Source of the DNA: Streptomyces sp. MUM 2J
Lineage (GTDB): Bacteria > Actinomycetota > Actinomycetes > Streptomycetales > Streptomycetaceae
NCBI RefSeq assembly: GCF_022414535.1
Contig: NZ_JADWYM010000001.1
Coordinates: 372,001-436,000 of the forward strand
DNA: 64,000 bases
Direction: 5' to 3'
Of the stretch, positions 17,744-28,839 are shown piece by piece. The position numbers and the translations under genes are program-made. The notes beneath the pieces are model-generated. The model was not told where the DNA came from. It worked only from the letters and a program-made list of their open reading frames with translations, and did not search any database. Numbering within the stretch: the stretch's first letter is position 1; every line of letters starts with the position of its first letter.

Positions 17744-19834
17744 TCAGGCCCGCGGTCCCCCACCGCCCCCGTCATCGGGGTGCAAACCGTCCGTGCTCGC
17801 GGACAACGCGTCGTACACACGGGGCACGCTGCGCTGAGGTGCGTCCTGGCCGGCAGTGCGCGGCCGTGTTCCGCCGGCCGGTGAGGCCGGGGGGCGCCGG
17901 CTGCCGGACCGGTCCCGGGCGGGCACGCCGGGCGCCGACGCCGTACGCACGTCGACCGCGTCAGGGCGCCGCGTCCTGCCCGCGGACCCCCGGGTGATGC
18001 TGCGACGAAGGCGGCTCGGGGTCCCCACGCGAATCCGCGGCGCGGCCACGGTTCCCGTCCCGTGTGCAGCGGTGGGTTCGGCACCTGCTGCCGTTCCCGG
18101 CTCCCTTCCGCCTCCCTCTCCCCCTCCGCCGTCGCCCTCGCCCTCGTCGTCGGCCGGCGCGGCGGCACCCGAGCCTCCGCTGTCCGAGGTCGCGCCGGCA
18201 GGCCGTTCGGCGTCCGGCGCCGTTCCGCGGGTCCGGCGCTCGGTGCGCAGGCAGCGACGCACGGACTCCGGGTCCAGGCCCTCGTTCACGGCCTGGTGCA
18301 GCAGGCGGGCGAAGAGGTAGTCGGGGTCCGCGCCCAGCGCCATCGCGAATGCCTCCCTGGCCTCGATGTCGTCGCCCGTCGACCAGGCGACCCAGCCGGC
18401 GAGGGTCAGGGGCGCGGCTGCGTGCTCCCCGTAGGGACCGACACAGCGCCGCGCGAGGGCCCTCCACAGGCGCAGGGCGGGGCCGGCCTCGTCGCCCTCC
18501 ATCCACTGGGCGGCGCGATCACGGGTGGTGCGGTCCTGGAGGCCGAGAATCAACTGTGCCGCCTCGCCGTGGTCGAGCAGGCCGTCGTCGCGGCGGTCCG
18601 CCGTGAGCGTGCCGGAGACGGGCGGCGCGTCCGCGTAGCGCCCGATGATCCGCCCGGCCAGTTCCACCGTCTCCTCGGCGACCCGCACGCGCTCGGCGTC
18701 GTCGAGGATGCGTGGGACCAGTGCCGCCCCGGCGGCGTCCAGCGCGTTCTGCTGTCCGAGGGTGCCGGCGTTCTCCCAGGGCAGCATCCGGGCCCGCAGC
18801 TCGCGGAGGGTGCCGCGCACCCGGATGCCGGCGTAGGCGGCGGCCGCGGCCAGCACGGATGTGCCGGGCAGGCCCATGGGGAGGCCTGCGGGCGGGCAGC
18901 AGGCCTCGCCCGCGCAGCAGTACGACCAGAACCGGCCGTCCGAGATGCACAGGGCCTCGACGACCGGCACGTCAAGGAGTCCGCACTGAACGCGAAGGGC
19001 GCGGGCGAGGGGCTCCAGCCGCTCCATGACCTGCTGGCCGGTCTCGCCCTCCGTCGGTTCCTGGCAGAGGTACGCCACCAGTTGCCCGGGGCGGGCACCC
19101 CGGCGTTCGCATCCGGTCACCAGTCCGTGGGCCAGTTGGCGGGCCGCGGCCGTCCAGTCCTCCTGGCCCGCGGGGATGCCGAGCCGGGCCCGGCCGCCGA
19201 ACCTGCCGCGCTCTCCGCCGCCGTGGACGGCGACCAGGACGATGCTGTCCTCGGGGCGGTAGCCGAGGAGATACGGCAGGGCGTCGGCCAGCTCGGAGGG
19301 GCTGCGCAGCGTGACCTCGTGCGGGTCGGCCGGGCTGCCGTGCCCGAGGGGTCCGTCGTGCCCCGCCAGGTGAGCGGGAGCGGTACGGCCGCCGCTCCCG
19401 AAGGGGCCGCCGGAGCCGCCGTCGCCGAGCGGAGCAGTGATGCCGCCCTCCGGGAGGGAAGAAGTCGCCTCGCAGCCCTGGACAAGGCCCGCCCCCTCAC
19501 CACCCGGGAGGAAATCCGCTCCTTCACCCTGGGGGAAGCCGGTCCCCCCGCCACCCGGCAGGAGGCTGCTCCCCTCGCCCTGCTGGAGGCGGCCGGTCGC
19601 TCCTCCGCCCGGGAGGGGATCCGCCGGTTCACCTCCACGCTTGCCCGCGGTCCCCTCACCGTCCGGGAGGAAGCCGGTCCCCCCGCCACCCGGGGGGAGG
19701 CCGGTCCTCTCGTCACCGGGGAGCAAGCCGCTGCCCTCGCCGTTCCGGCGGGAAGCCGCCGTCTCGCCACTTCCGGAGGAACCGGAGGTTTCGCCGTTCC
19801 CGAAGGAATCGGTCTTTTCGCCGTGATGTGTCAT
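17744..19834 (-). CDS. DUF4192-domain protein with Gly-rich repeat N-terminus
   Basis: Protein of 696 aa in three parts. Residues ~15-160 are a low-complexity tandem region built from variants of GEGxxLLPGGGGTGF. Residues ~165-530 form a DUF4192-type domain, recognised from TLRSPSELADALPYLLGYRPEDSIVLVAVHG at its start. Residues ~560-696 are another Gly/Pro/Arg-rich, probably disordered tail. ATG 19834 was chosen over a TTG eight codons upstream. DUF4192 is common in actinobacteria and has no established function. It is next to the RecQ-like gene, as in related genomes from memory. The repeat head is much longer than I would expect. Confidence 0.82.
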   Translation of the reverse strand: MTHHGEKTDSFGNGETSGSSGSGETAASRRNGEGSGLLPGDERTGLPPGGGGTGFLPDGEGTAGKRGGEPADPLPGGGATGRLQQGEGSSLLPGGGGTGFPQGEGADFLPGGEGAGLVQGCEATSSLPEGGITAPLGDGGSGGPFGSGGRTAPAHLAGHDGPLGHGSPADPHEVTLRSPSELADALPYLLGYRPEDSIVLVAVHGGGERGRFGGRARLGIPAGQEDWTAAARQLAHGLVTGCERRGARPGQLVAYLCQEPTEGETGQQVMERLEPLARALRVQCGLLDVPVVEALCISDGRFWSYCCAGEACCPPAGLPMGLPGTSVLAAAAAYAGIRVRGTLRELRARMLPWENAGTLGQQNALDAAGAALVPRILDDAERVRVAEETVELAGRIIGRYADAPPVSGTLTADRRDDGLLDHGEAAQLILGLQDRTTRDRAAQWMEGDEAGPALRLWRALARRCVGPYGEHAAAPLTLAGWVAWSTGDDIEAREAFAMALGADPDYLFARLLHQAVNEGLDPESVRRCLRTERRTRGTAPDAERPAGATSDSGGSGAAAPADDEGEGDGGGGEGGGREPGTAAGAEPTAAHGTGTVAAPRIRVGTPSRLRRSITRGSAGRTRRPDAVDVRTASAPGVPARDRSGSRRPPASPAGGTRPRTAGQDAPQRSVPRVYDALSASTDGLHPDDGGGGGPRA

Positions 19835-20038
19835 GCGCTGACGATCTCGCGGAATCAAATGTTTCGCTTGAGCCTGTGGACAAGTCCGATCAAGGACACG
19901 TCAAAAGGTGGCCTGAGCAGCGCAGGGTCAACAGCCGACCCCGGCGCAGCACGCCGCGAGACCGCGAGGCCAGGAGATCACCGGGCCACACCATGGAGCC
20001 ACGCCGACGGGTCACGGCCGGTCCCCGCCGACCCGCCC

Positions 20039-22198
<2,160 letters not shown>

Positions 22199-22557
22199 GC
22201 CCCCATGCAACCCGATGCCGGGCCCCGCCGACCACTTCACTCGGTGTGACGGCGGTCGCGCACCCGGTGCTTTCGGACGACCTCGCCTCTGGACCGGTGC
22301 GGTCCGGCGGGGTAGAACGTGCGGTGCGCCGCCGTCCCGTGCATCGACGGGCGCCTCACGGGGCAGTGATATAAGACACTGATCACCGCATACCGGTCGC
22401 CGAGCCCAATTGCTCGTTGCCGCATCCAAGTTCGGCAGGAAGAATTGAGGTCCGCTCCCCGCACGGCCCGCCCGTGATCAGGTAGGGCTCTGCTGCGGTG
22501 TGCGCTCCCCCGAATCCGACTCGCCCGCAGTGTGGGCGCGTAGCCGAAGGGAGGAAC
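22199..22557. promoter_or_regulatory. Divergent intergenic region, RecQ-like / RadC-like genes
   Basis: About 360 bp between divergent starts, with an AT-richer patch at 22366-22390 (gtgatataagacactgatc) that is a plausible promoter for the plus-strand gene. No SOS box was seen. Confidence 0.4.
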
Positions 22558-23178
22558 GTGACCTTCGGATTCGCTCCGTCCTCGGCGGGCTCGTTGTCGA
22601 CGTCCACGTCCGCCGCTTCCGCCAGCCGTCTGCTGGAGCCCGCCGAGTGGGCCTCCGCGGGAATCCCTCTGCTGCGCAGTCCGCGGGAGGTCGTCAGCGG
22701 GCTGCACACGCGCCACCGCCCGAGACCGTCGACCGCGGTGGTGGCCGTCCTCGACCCGGAGGAACGGCTGCTGGCGAGCGCGTCCTTCGTGCGGCGGCCC
22801 GCGCCGGCCGACGGCTGGATGTTCCGCAACGCGCTGCTCGCCCAGCTGCGCCGGGTCATCCCGCACGACCTGCGGCGCCGCACCCCGGTCCGCACCGCCG
22901 TGCTGCTGTACTGCCGGGACGGCGACGCGCGCTGGACGGAGGAGGACGGCGCGTGGATGTGGGGACTGCGCGACGCGTGCACGCTGCACGGGCTGCGGTG
23001 CGGGGCGTACATCACGCTGACCCGTGACGGCTGGCAGGTCCTCGGCGAGGGCCGCGGGGGCCGTCACCCGAACGCTGACTCCTCCCCCGAGCCCTTCGGC
23101 GCCTCGGAGGTCCCGCCCCCGCTGCCGCGCACCGGCGGTGCCGCGTCGGAGCTCCTGCGCCGGGCAGCGGCCCGCTGA
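22558..23178 (+). CDS. Conserved hypothetical protein, possible degenerate RadC/JAB-like domain
   Basis: Protein of 206 aa from a GTG with the RBS gggagga just upstream. I do not recognise a named family. The middle (~60-165) reads like a RadC-type JAB domain: VVAVLDPEERLLASASFVRR, then RTAVLLYCRDGDARWTEEDGAWMWGLRDACTLHGLRCGAYITL. This aligns in order with the RadC pattern HxHPSGDPxPSxxD...LRxAxxLLGIxLLDHxII. The metal ligands are missing: HxH is replaced by LLYC and the DH pair by GAY. If the match is real, the protein has lost metallohydrolase activity and may be a scaffold or binding protein. The Ser/Thr-rich head and Pro-rich tail look disordered. Confidence 0.75.
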   Translation: MTFGFAPSSAGSLSTSTSAASASRLLEPAEWASAGIPLLRSPREVVSGLHTRHRPRPSTAVVAVLDPEERLLASASFVRRPAPADGWMFRNALLAQLRRVIPHDLRRRTPVRTAVLLYCRDGDARWTEEDGAWMWGLRDACTLHGLRCGAYITLTRDGWQVLGEGRGGRHPNADSSPEPFGASEVPPPLPRTGGAASELLRRAAAR

Positions 23179-23204
23179 GCCACGGGCCGGAGGGCACCGC
23201 GGAC

Positions 23205-23230
23205 CGGCGGAACGGCTCGCCGTTCCGCCG
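23205..23230. terminator. Hairpin terminator after the RadC-like gene
   Basis: A perfect 11-bp stem (23205-23215 with 23220-23230) and a CTCG loop, 26 bp past the stop codon of the plus-strand gene. Confidence 0.8.
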
Positions 23231-23747
23231 CCGCGGAGCGGCTCGCCCGCCCCCGTCGAAGTAACGATTCGCCAGGTCCCCCGGACGAAGCCGCGAACCT
23301 CCGCGGAGGCACCGGCCGCCCGGTACTCCAGGCAGAGTGGCGGGCCCGAGCCGACGGCACGATCCGTCTCCCCCTGCGCGTCCACGCCGCCCTCCCGGTC
23401 CTCCGGCGAGCGGTCCTCGCCCACGTGGCACACCGGCGCCCGCGCACCGGCCGGCCCCGTAGGGCGCGCCCCGGCACGGGTGAGGCAGCGGCGGAACCCG
23501 CTCGGCGACCCGGCCGGGCCTGCCGGAGTCCCGCACAGGCACACCGCCGCGACACGGCGGCCGCGTCCACGCAGCGTGCGGCACGGCAGGCGGCACGGCA
23601 CCCCGGGCACGAACAACCGGCTGCCACCCGGCGACGGGACCGCAGGGCACACATCCGCGCCGGCTCCCACCCTGCGGCGGGCACGGCGCAGCACCGCAGG
23701 CGACCCCTCCGGGGCGCTGCGGGTGTCCCCGCCCGGCGCCGAACCGC
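23231..23747. other. Intergenic region, no gene seen
   Basis: About 515 bp between convergent genes. Several overlapping open frames exist on both strands, but all are Arg/Pro/Gly-rich without RBSs. Unusually long for a convergent junction; it could hold a degraded gene that I cannot identify. Confidence 0.45.
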
Positions 23748-24374
23748 TCAGACGCCCGCGCCCAGCACCGAGTTGATCTGCTGCGGATCGCCACAGACGA
23801 TCAGCAGCGCGTCGGCCCTGGTGTGGGCGAGCGACAGGGCGGAGGCAGCCGTGGCGTCGCTGCCGCCGTTGACGGCGACGACGACCACGGCACGCGAGGC
23901 GGCACGGCCGGCCACGGCGGCGTCGGCGTAGAAGACGTCCTCGCGCGCGTCGTGCTGCGCCCAGTAGGAGGTCTCACCGAAGGACAGCTCGTGGGCGGCC
24001 CAGGGATGCGGTTCGCCGGTGGTGACCACCAGCACGTCACCGGGGGTGCGACCGGAGTCCAGGAGCAGGTCCACGGCTTCCTCCGCCGCGTCCAGCGCCC
24101 CCTCGACCGAGGCCGGGATCAGCTGGATCTGCGTGGTCGCCTGGGCAGGGGCGGCGGGGCCCTTGGGTCCGGGCTTGGCCGCAGCCCCGTCGCGGGGCGT
24201 GCGCTGCGCCGGCGGGGCGGGGCGGAGGGGTCCGGGACGGCCGGGACGCGGCGGGGCCGCGGGGCGGGGTCCGGGTACGGGGCGAGGGGTCGGCGCGCTA
24301 CGGCCGCTGGCCGGAGTGGCGCGGGGACCCTGGGCACTCTCGTGAATCTGAGGCTCCTCGGGAATGAGAGGCAT
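23748..24374 (-). CDS. Hypothetical protein with UvrD-C-like segment
   Basis: Protein of 208 aa. Residues 1-80 are Pro/Arg/Ala-rich and probably disordered. Residues ~85-208 form a compact alpha/beta domain with no Walker A. Its end, SALSLAHTRADALLIVCGDPQQINSVLG, resembles motif VI of UvrD/RecD2-type helicases (YVALTRARxxLxVVGD), and GDVLVVTTGEPHPWAAHEL resembles the preceding 2A subdomain. It could be a stand-alone, ATPase-dead helicase C-terminal domain. It lies 68 bp downstream of rnhB in the same direction, so the two may be co-transcribed. Conserved in Streptomyces as far as I remember; function unknown. Confidence 0.7.
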   Translation of the reverse strand: MPLIPEEPQIHESAQGPRATPASGRSAPTPRPVPGPRPAAPPRPGRPGPLRPAPPAQRTPRDGAAAKPGPKGPAAPAQATTQIQLIPASVEGALDAAEEAVDLLLDSGRTPGDVLVVTTGEPHPWAAHELSFGETSYWAQHDAREDVFYADAAVAGRAASRAVVVVAVNGGSDATAASALSLAHTRADALLIVCGDPQQINSVLGAGV

Positions 24375-24442
24375 GACGTGACTTCTATCAAACGTTGGTG
24401 CGTCTCACGTGAACGGGTGGCACGTGAGTGCGTGCGGAACGG

Positions 24443-25144
24443 TCAGAAATCGAAGCCGAGCTGACCCTCGATCTCCGGAACCCCTCCGTCCGCCCCGCTG
24501 CGGGCCTTCTTGAGGTGCCGCCACTGGGGCAGCGCATCAAGATACGCCCACGACAGGCGGTGGTAGGGGGTGGGGCCCCACTCCGCCAGTGCGGCCTTGT
24601 GCACCGGCGACGGGTACCCGGCATTGTCCGCGAAACCGAAGTGTGCATGTTCGACACCCAGTTCGGCCATCATTTTGTCGCGCTGAACCTTGGCGATCAC
24701 CGAGGCCGCGGCCACCGCGACGCAGGACCGGTCACCCTTGACCACCGTGCGGACCTGCCACGGAGTACCGAGGTAGTCGTGCTTGCCGTCGAGGATCACC
24801 GCGTCCGGGCGGTCCGGCAACGCTTCCAGGGCGCGGACGGCGGCGAGCCGCAGCGCAGCCGTCATCCCGATGTCGTCGATCTCCTCGGGCGAGGCGTGCC
24901 CGAGGGCGTACGAGGTCACCCACGCCGAAAGCCGTTCGGCCAGCTCCACCCGCCGCCTGACGGTGAGCAGTTTGGAGTCGGTGAGCCCTTCGGGGGGCCG
25001 GCGCAGTCCGGTGACCGCCGCGCAGACGGTGACGGGACCGGCCCAGGCGCCGCGCCCCACCTCGTCGACACCCGCGATGACCTTGGCTCCGGTCGTGGCG
25101 CGAAGGGAGCGCTCGACGGTGTGGGTAGGTGCTTCGTACGGCAT
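24443..25144 (-). CDS. rnhB: Ribonuclease HII
   Basis: Endonuclease of 233 aa that nicks RNA in RNA-DNA hybrids, including single misincorporated ribonucleotides. The catalytic acidic residues are present: D27 and E28 in [10 protein letters not shown]119 in [10 protein letters not shown] and the Asp in VIAKVQRD. The LTDSK motif and the conserved Tyr/His segment near [14 protein letters not shown] complete the family signature. Length is normal. ATG 25144 is the first in-frame start. The UvrD-C-like gene follows in the same direction. Confidence 0.95.
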   Translation of the reverse strand: MPYEAPTHTVERSLRATTGAKVIAGVDEVGRGAWAGPVTVCAAVTGLRRPPEGLTDSKLLTVRRRVELAERLSAWVTSYALGHASPEEIDDIGMTAALRLAAVRALEALPDRPDAVILDGKHDYLGTPWQVRTVVKGDRSCVAVAAASVIAKVQRDKMMAELGVEHAHFGFADNAGYPSPVHKAALAEWGPTPYHRLSWAYLDALPQWRHLKKARSGADGGVPEIEGQLGFDF

Positions 25145-25225
25145 GGCGCCCTTAGCGTACGCCTCTGTGATCCCCGCGCGACACCCTGGCTCCCACAGGC
25201 GTCGCCGGGCCCGGCGACGAGGGCC

Positions 25226-25849
25226 TCAGACGGTGCCGGGGCGCAGCAGCGGCATCATCAGCCGGTCGACCATCTCATCGAGCTCCTGGTCGGCCCATTC
25301 GCTTCCGCACATCTTGGAGCGGTACATCATCATGGCCGGAACCGCGTCCAGCACAAAGCCGTTCAGGGCGTCGGGACGCACCTCCCCGCGATCGATCCCG
25401 CGTTCGATGACCTCGCGCAGTAGTTTGACGACCGGCTCCACAACACCTTCGGCGATCACGCCATGGAAGCGCTCGACCTGCAACGGATCGCATTCGTGAA
25501 TGACTGATCGGAGTGCGGAACCGAGGCGCGAGTACATGGCGTCGCGAGCCCGGCGGCACAGCGCGACCAGATCGGCACGCACGGTCCCGAGATCGGGGGC
25601 GGCGTCGAAGGGGGGCAGTCCGGACTGCAGGGCGTCGGCGACCAGGTCCTCCTTGGTGGGCCAGCGCCGGTAGACCGCGGCCTTGCCGGTCTGGGCGCCG
25701 GCGGCGACGCCCTCCATCGTCAGACCCTTCCAGCCGACGGTACTGAGTTGCTCCAGGGCGGCGTCCAGGATCGCGTGTTCGAGGACGACGCCGCGCCGGC
25801 GGGGGGAAGCCGCCCGGGCGGAGGCGGTCGTCCAGCGCGAGGTAACCAT
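25226..25849 (-). CDS. TetR-family repressor
   Basis: Regulator of 207 aa. The N-terminal HTH is at residues ~43-65 (LTMEGVAAGAQTGKAAVYRRWPTKEDLV), with a variable helical ligand-binding domain after it. ATG 25849 has GGAGA seven bases upstream and is preferred over a longer start in the promoter region. It is divergent from an MFS drug-efflux gene, with two matching palindromes in the 178-bp gap. This is the classic self-regulated repressor/efflux arrangement. The inducer is unknown. Confidence 0.93.
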   Translation of the reverse strand: MVTSRWTTASARAASPRRRGVVLEHAILDAALEQLSTVGWKGLTMEGVAAGAQTGKAAVYRRWPTKEDLVADALQSGLPPFDAAPDLGTVRADLVALCRRARDAMYSRLGSALRSVIHECDPLQVERFHGVIAEGVVEPVVKLLREVIERGIDRGEVRPDALNGFVLDAVPAMMMYRSKMCGSEWADQELDEMVDRLMMPLLRPGTV

Positions 25850-25939
25850 CTGAGTGTCTCCAGCGGACAGAGAGCGGACATTTCCGGGGGAACGGGACGC
25901 GCGAGCGGCGGCGGGGGACACGCCTGGCGGCCGACCGCG

Positions 25940-25959
25940 AGTGAACGCTTGCGTTCACT
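25940..25959. promoter_or_regulatory. TetR operator, copy 1
   Basis: Perfect palindrome with 9-bp arms AGTGAACGC and GCGTTCACT around the centre TT. The same arms recur 48 bp to the right. It lies 91 bp upstream of the tetR start. Confidence 0.8.
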
Positions 25960-25987
25960 AACGAGGCTCGCCTACCGTGAGCGCGAC

Positions 25988-26007
25988 AGTGAACGCGAGC
26001 GTTCACT
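25988..26007. promoter_or_regulatory. TetR operator, copy 2
   Basis: Perfect palindrome with the same 9-bp arms as copy 1 around the centre GA. It ends 20 bp upstream of the MFS start codon, a position where bound repressor would block transcription of the transporter. Confidence 0.8.
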
Positions 26008-26027
26008 AAGCAACTCGTGGGGGACCC

Positions 26028-27578
26028 ATGGTGACAACCTCTCAACTCGTTCAGGACAGGAAACCGGGTGCGGCCCGCCGGGAGGGGCGTCCCGGCATCG
26101 CGCTCACGGTCATCGCAGCGTGTCAACTCATGGTGGTACTCGATGCGACGATTGTGAACATCGCGCTCCCGCACATTCAAGACGCGCTCGCCTTCAGTAC
26201 GACGGACCTCACCTGGGTCGTCAGCGCCTACACGCTCACCTTCGGCGGTCTGCTGCTGCTCGGTGGCCGGGCAGGCGACATCCTCGGGCGCCGCCGGGTC
26301 TTCATGACCGGCATCCTGCTGTTCACCCTCGCCTCCCTGCTCGGCGGGCTCGCGCAGGAGCCCTGGCAGCTGCTGGCCGCGCGGGTGCTCCAGGGCATGG
26401 GCGGCGCGATCGCGTCACCCACGTCGCTGGCGCTGATCACGACCACCTTCCCCGAGGGCCCCGAGCGCAACCGGGCCTTCGGGGTCTTCGCCGCGGTGTC
26501 CGCCGGCGGCGGCGCGATCGGCCTGCTCTCCGGCGGCATGCTCACCGAGTGGCTGGACTGGCGGTGGGTGTTCTTCGTCAACGTGCCCATCGGCGTGCTG
26601 ATCGCAGTGCTCGCGCCGCTGTACATCAACGAGTCCGAACGCCACACCGGCCGGTTCGACATCGCGGGCGCCGTCACGTCCACGGGCGGCATGGCCCTGC
26701 TCGTCTACGGTTTCATCCGTGCGGCCGACGAGGGCTGGCGGGACAGCCTGACCATCGGCTCGTTCGGCGCGGCGGTGGTCCTGCTGTTCGCCTTCGCGTT
26801 CGTCGAGTCGCGGGCCAGGGAGCCCATCACCCCGCTGCGGATGTTCGCCGACCGCAACCGCTCCGGAACCTACGTGATCATGCTCAGCCTCGCCGCGGCG
26901 ATGTTCGGCATGTTCTTCTACATCGTCCTGTTCGTGCAGAACGTGCTCGGCTACAGCCCGATCCAGGCGGGCCTCGCCTTCCTGCCGGTCACGGTCGTGA
27001 TCGCGATCGGTGCCGGGCTGTCGCAACGGTTCCTGCCGGTGCTCGGCCCCAAGCCGTTCATGGTCGCGGGCTCGACCCTCGCGGTGACCGGCCTGGCATG
27101 GCAGACCCTCATCAGCTCGGACAGCTCCTACGCCGGCGGGGTGCTCGGTCCGATGCTGGTGTTCGGCTTCGGCATGGGCCTGAACTTCGTGACGCTCACC
27201 GTCACCGCGGTGTCGGGGGTGGCCCAGCACGAGGCCGGAGCGGCCTCCGGCCTGCTCAACGCCATGCAGCAGGTGGGCGGCTCGCTCGGCCTGTCCATCC
27301 TGACGACGGTCTTCGGCACGGCCAGCAAGGACGAGGCGGAGCGGCAGCTGCCGCACTTCCTCACCGATGCCACGCCCGCACAGCAGGCCGAGTTCGCCAG
27401 GACGCATCAGCTGCCCGCCCCCTGGGGGCACGCGGTGCTCGCCCAGGGGATCTCCACGGGCTTCGTCGCAGCCGCCGCCATGGCCGTCCTCGCGCTGCTG
27501 ACCGCGGGACTGGTGATCCGGGTCCGCAGGAGCGACCTGGAGGCCCTGTCGGGTGCGACGGGACCCATGGTCGGCTGA
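26028..27578 (+). CDS. MFS drug efflux transporter, DHA2 (14-TM) family
   Basis: Proton-driven exporter of 516 aa with about 14 membrane helices. Motif A-like GRAGDILGRRRVFMTG and motif C-like GGGAIGLLSGGMLTEW are present, and helix 1 has the DHA2 motif LDATIVNIALP. Close relatives export quaternary compounds, dyes or antibiotics (EmrB/QacA class). The ATG has the RBS gtggggga upstream. It is controlled by the divergent TetR repressor through two operators and ends at a 50-bp perfect palindrome. Substrate unknown. Confidence 0.95.
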   Translation: MVTTSQLVQDRKPGAARREGRPGIALTVIAACQLMVVLDATIVNIALPHIQDALAFSTTDLTWVVSAYTLTFGGLLLLGGRAGDILGRRRVFMTGILLFTLASLLGGLAQEPWQLLAARVLQGMGGAIASPTSLALITTTFPEGPERNRAFGVFAAVSAGGGAIGLLSGGMLTEWLDWRWVFFVNVPIGVLIAVLAPLYINESERHTGRFDIAGAVTSTGGMALLVYGFIRAADEGWRDSLTIGSFGAAVVLLFAFAFVESRAREPITPLRMFADRNRSGTYVIMLSLAAAMFGMFFYIVLFVQNVLGYSPIQAGLAFLPVTVVIAIGAGLSQRFLPVLGPKPFMVAGSTLAVTGLAWQTLISSDSSYAGGVLGPMLVFGFGMGLNFVTLTVTAVSGVAQHEAGAASGLLNAMQQVGGSLGLSILTTVFGTASKDEAERQLPHFLTDATPAQQAEFARTHQLPAPWGHAVLAQGISTGFVAAAAMAVLALLTAGLVIRVRRSDLEALSGATGPMVG

Positions 27579-27580
27579 GC

Positions 27581-27630
27581 GGTCTCCCGCCGTCCCGGCC
27601 GGAACGTTCCGGCCGGGACGGCGGGAGACC
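27581..27630. terminator. 50-bp perfect palindrome after the MFS gene
   Basis: Each 25-bp arm is the exact reverse complement of the other with no loop bases at the centre (GGAAC-GTTCC). It starts 3 bp after the MFS stop codon. It would form a very stable hairpin in either transcript and likely ends transcription in both directions. Confidence 0.85.
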
Positions 27631-27921
27631 GTGCCGCCCGGGCGCTCCGCTCCACCCGCGCGCCGGGCGCGGGCGGAGCGACGACGGGCACTGATTCACA
27701 CGATGTTCCCGGAGACCGCGCAGAGCCGCCGGGTCGCCGTCCGGACTGCCGGGGCGCCGTCAGGAACGCCGAACCGGCGTACGGCACGGCGGCGCCACCA
27801 CGCGGCCCGCTCCGCCCCGCTGCGGGCCGTCGCACCGCCGTGCGGTCATAGGGCGCGCCGTCCGGTGCGGCAGGCCGCCGGGCCTCCGGGGCGGGTTCGG
27901 GAGCCGAGGGGCCGGGGCCCG

Positions 27922-28827
27922 TCAGTCCACCCGTGGCACCCAGCGGGGAACGTCCTCCGTGCGTTCCGCCCAGCCCGTCGGCGGAGTCCCCGCCTTGCCC
28001 GCTGCCAGGACGCCGCCCACGATGGCGCAGGTGGTGTCGACGTCCCCGCCGACCTGCGCGGTCGTCCAGAACGCCGCCTCGTAGTCGCCGAGGGAGCGGG
28101 CCGCCGACCAGAGGGCGAAGGGCACGGTGTCATGGGCGGTCGTACGGCGGCCGCAGCCCAGCACGGCCGCCACGGTGCCCGGGTCTCCGTAGTCGAGCAT
28201 GTCCCGGGCGCGCCGCAGGCCGGCCCTGACGGCGCTCTTCGGGATGAGGGCGATCACGCCGTCGAGGAACGCCTCCGGAGCGGGCGGACCACCGGGAGCG
28301 CCGGCCAGGGCGGCCGCCGAGGCCACCGCCATGGCGCCGACGACGGCCTCGCGGTGCTGGTGGGTGGGGTAGGCGGAGATCTCCGCCTGGTGGGTGGCCT
28401 GCTCCGGGTCGTCGGCGTACCAGGCACCCAGCGGGGCGATCCGCATCGCGGCGCCGTTGCCCCAGGAGCCCTGGCCGTTGAAGAGGGCGGACGACAGCTC
28501 CCGCCAGTCGCCGCCCTCGCGGACCAGGCGCAGCAGGCGGTTGACCGCGGGGCCGTACCCGCGGTCGAAGTCGTGGCGGTCGGCGAAGGAGCGGGCCAGG
28601 GCGTCCTGGTCGATGCGGTGGTGGGTGGCCAGCACCAGGACCACCGAGCCGGCCATCTCGGTGTCGTCCGTCCACTGCCACCGCCCCGGGGGCAGCTCGC
28701 GGCGCTTCAGCAGCGGATAGTTCGCGGGGACGAAGAACTGGGAGCCCAGGGCGTCCCCCACCGCAAGTCCGCGCAGGCTGGCCAGGGCGCGCTCCAGGCG
28801 CCCTTCGAAGGAGGAGTCAGCGGTCAT
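27922..28827 (-). CDS. ADP-ribosylglycohydrolase family protein
   Basis: Protein of 301 aa of the DraG/ARH fold. The metal-binding motifs are intact: WTDDTEMAG near residue 51-59 and GDVDTTCAIVGG near 264-275, which hold two Mg/Mn ions. The family removes ADP-ribose from Arg or other residues, or degrades related small molecules. Whether this member acts on protein or on a metabolite is unknown. It starts 12 bp after the phosphatase gene upstream, so the two form an operon. Confidence 0.9.
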   Translation of the reverse strand: MTADSSFEGRLERALASLRGLAVGDALGSQFFVPANYPLLKRRELPPGRWQWTDDTEMAGSVVLVLATHHRIDQDALARSFADRHDFDRGYGPAVNRLLRLVREGGDWRELSSALFNGQGSWGNGAAMRIAPLGAWYADDPEQATHQAEISAYPTHQHREAVVGAMAVASAAALAGAPGGPPAPEAFLDGVIALIPKSAVRAGLRRARDMLDYGDPGTVAAVLGCGRRTTAHDTVPFALWSAARSLGDYEAAFWTTAQVGGDVDTTCAIVGGVLAAGKAGTPPTGWAERTEDVPRWVPRVD

Positions 28828-28839
28828 CGCCCTGCCACT

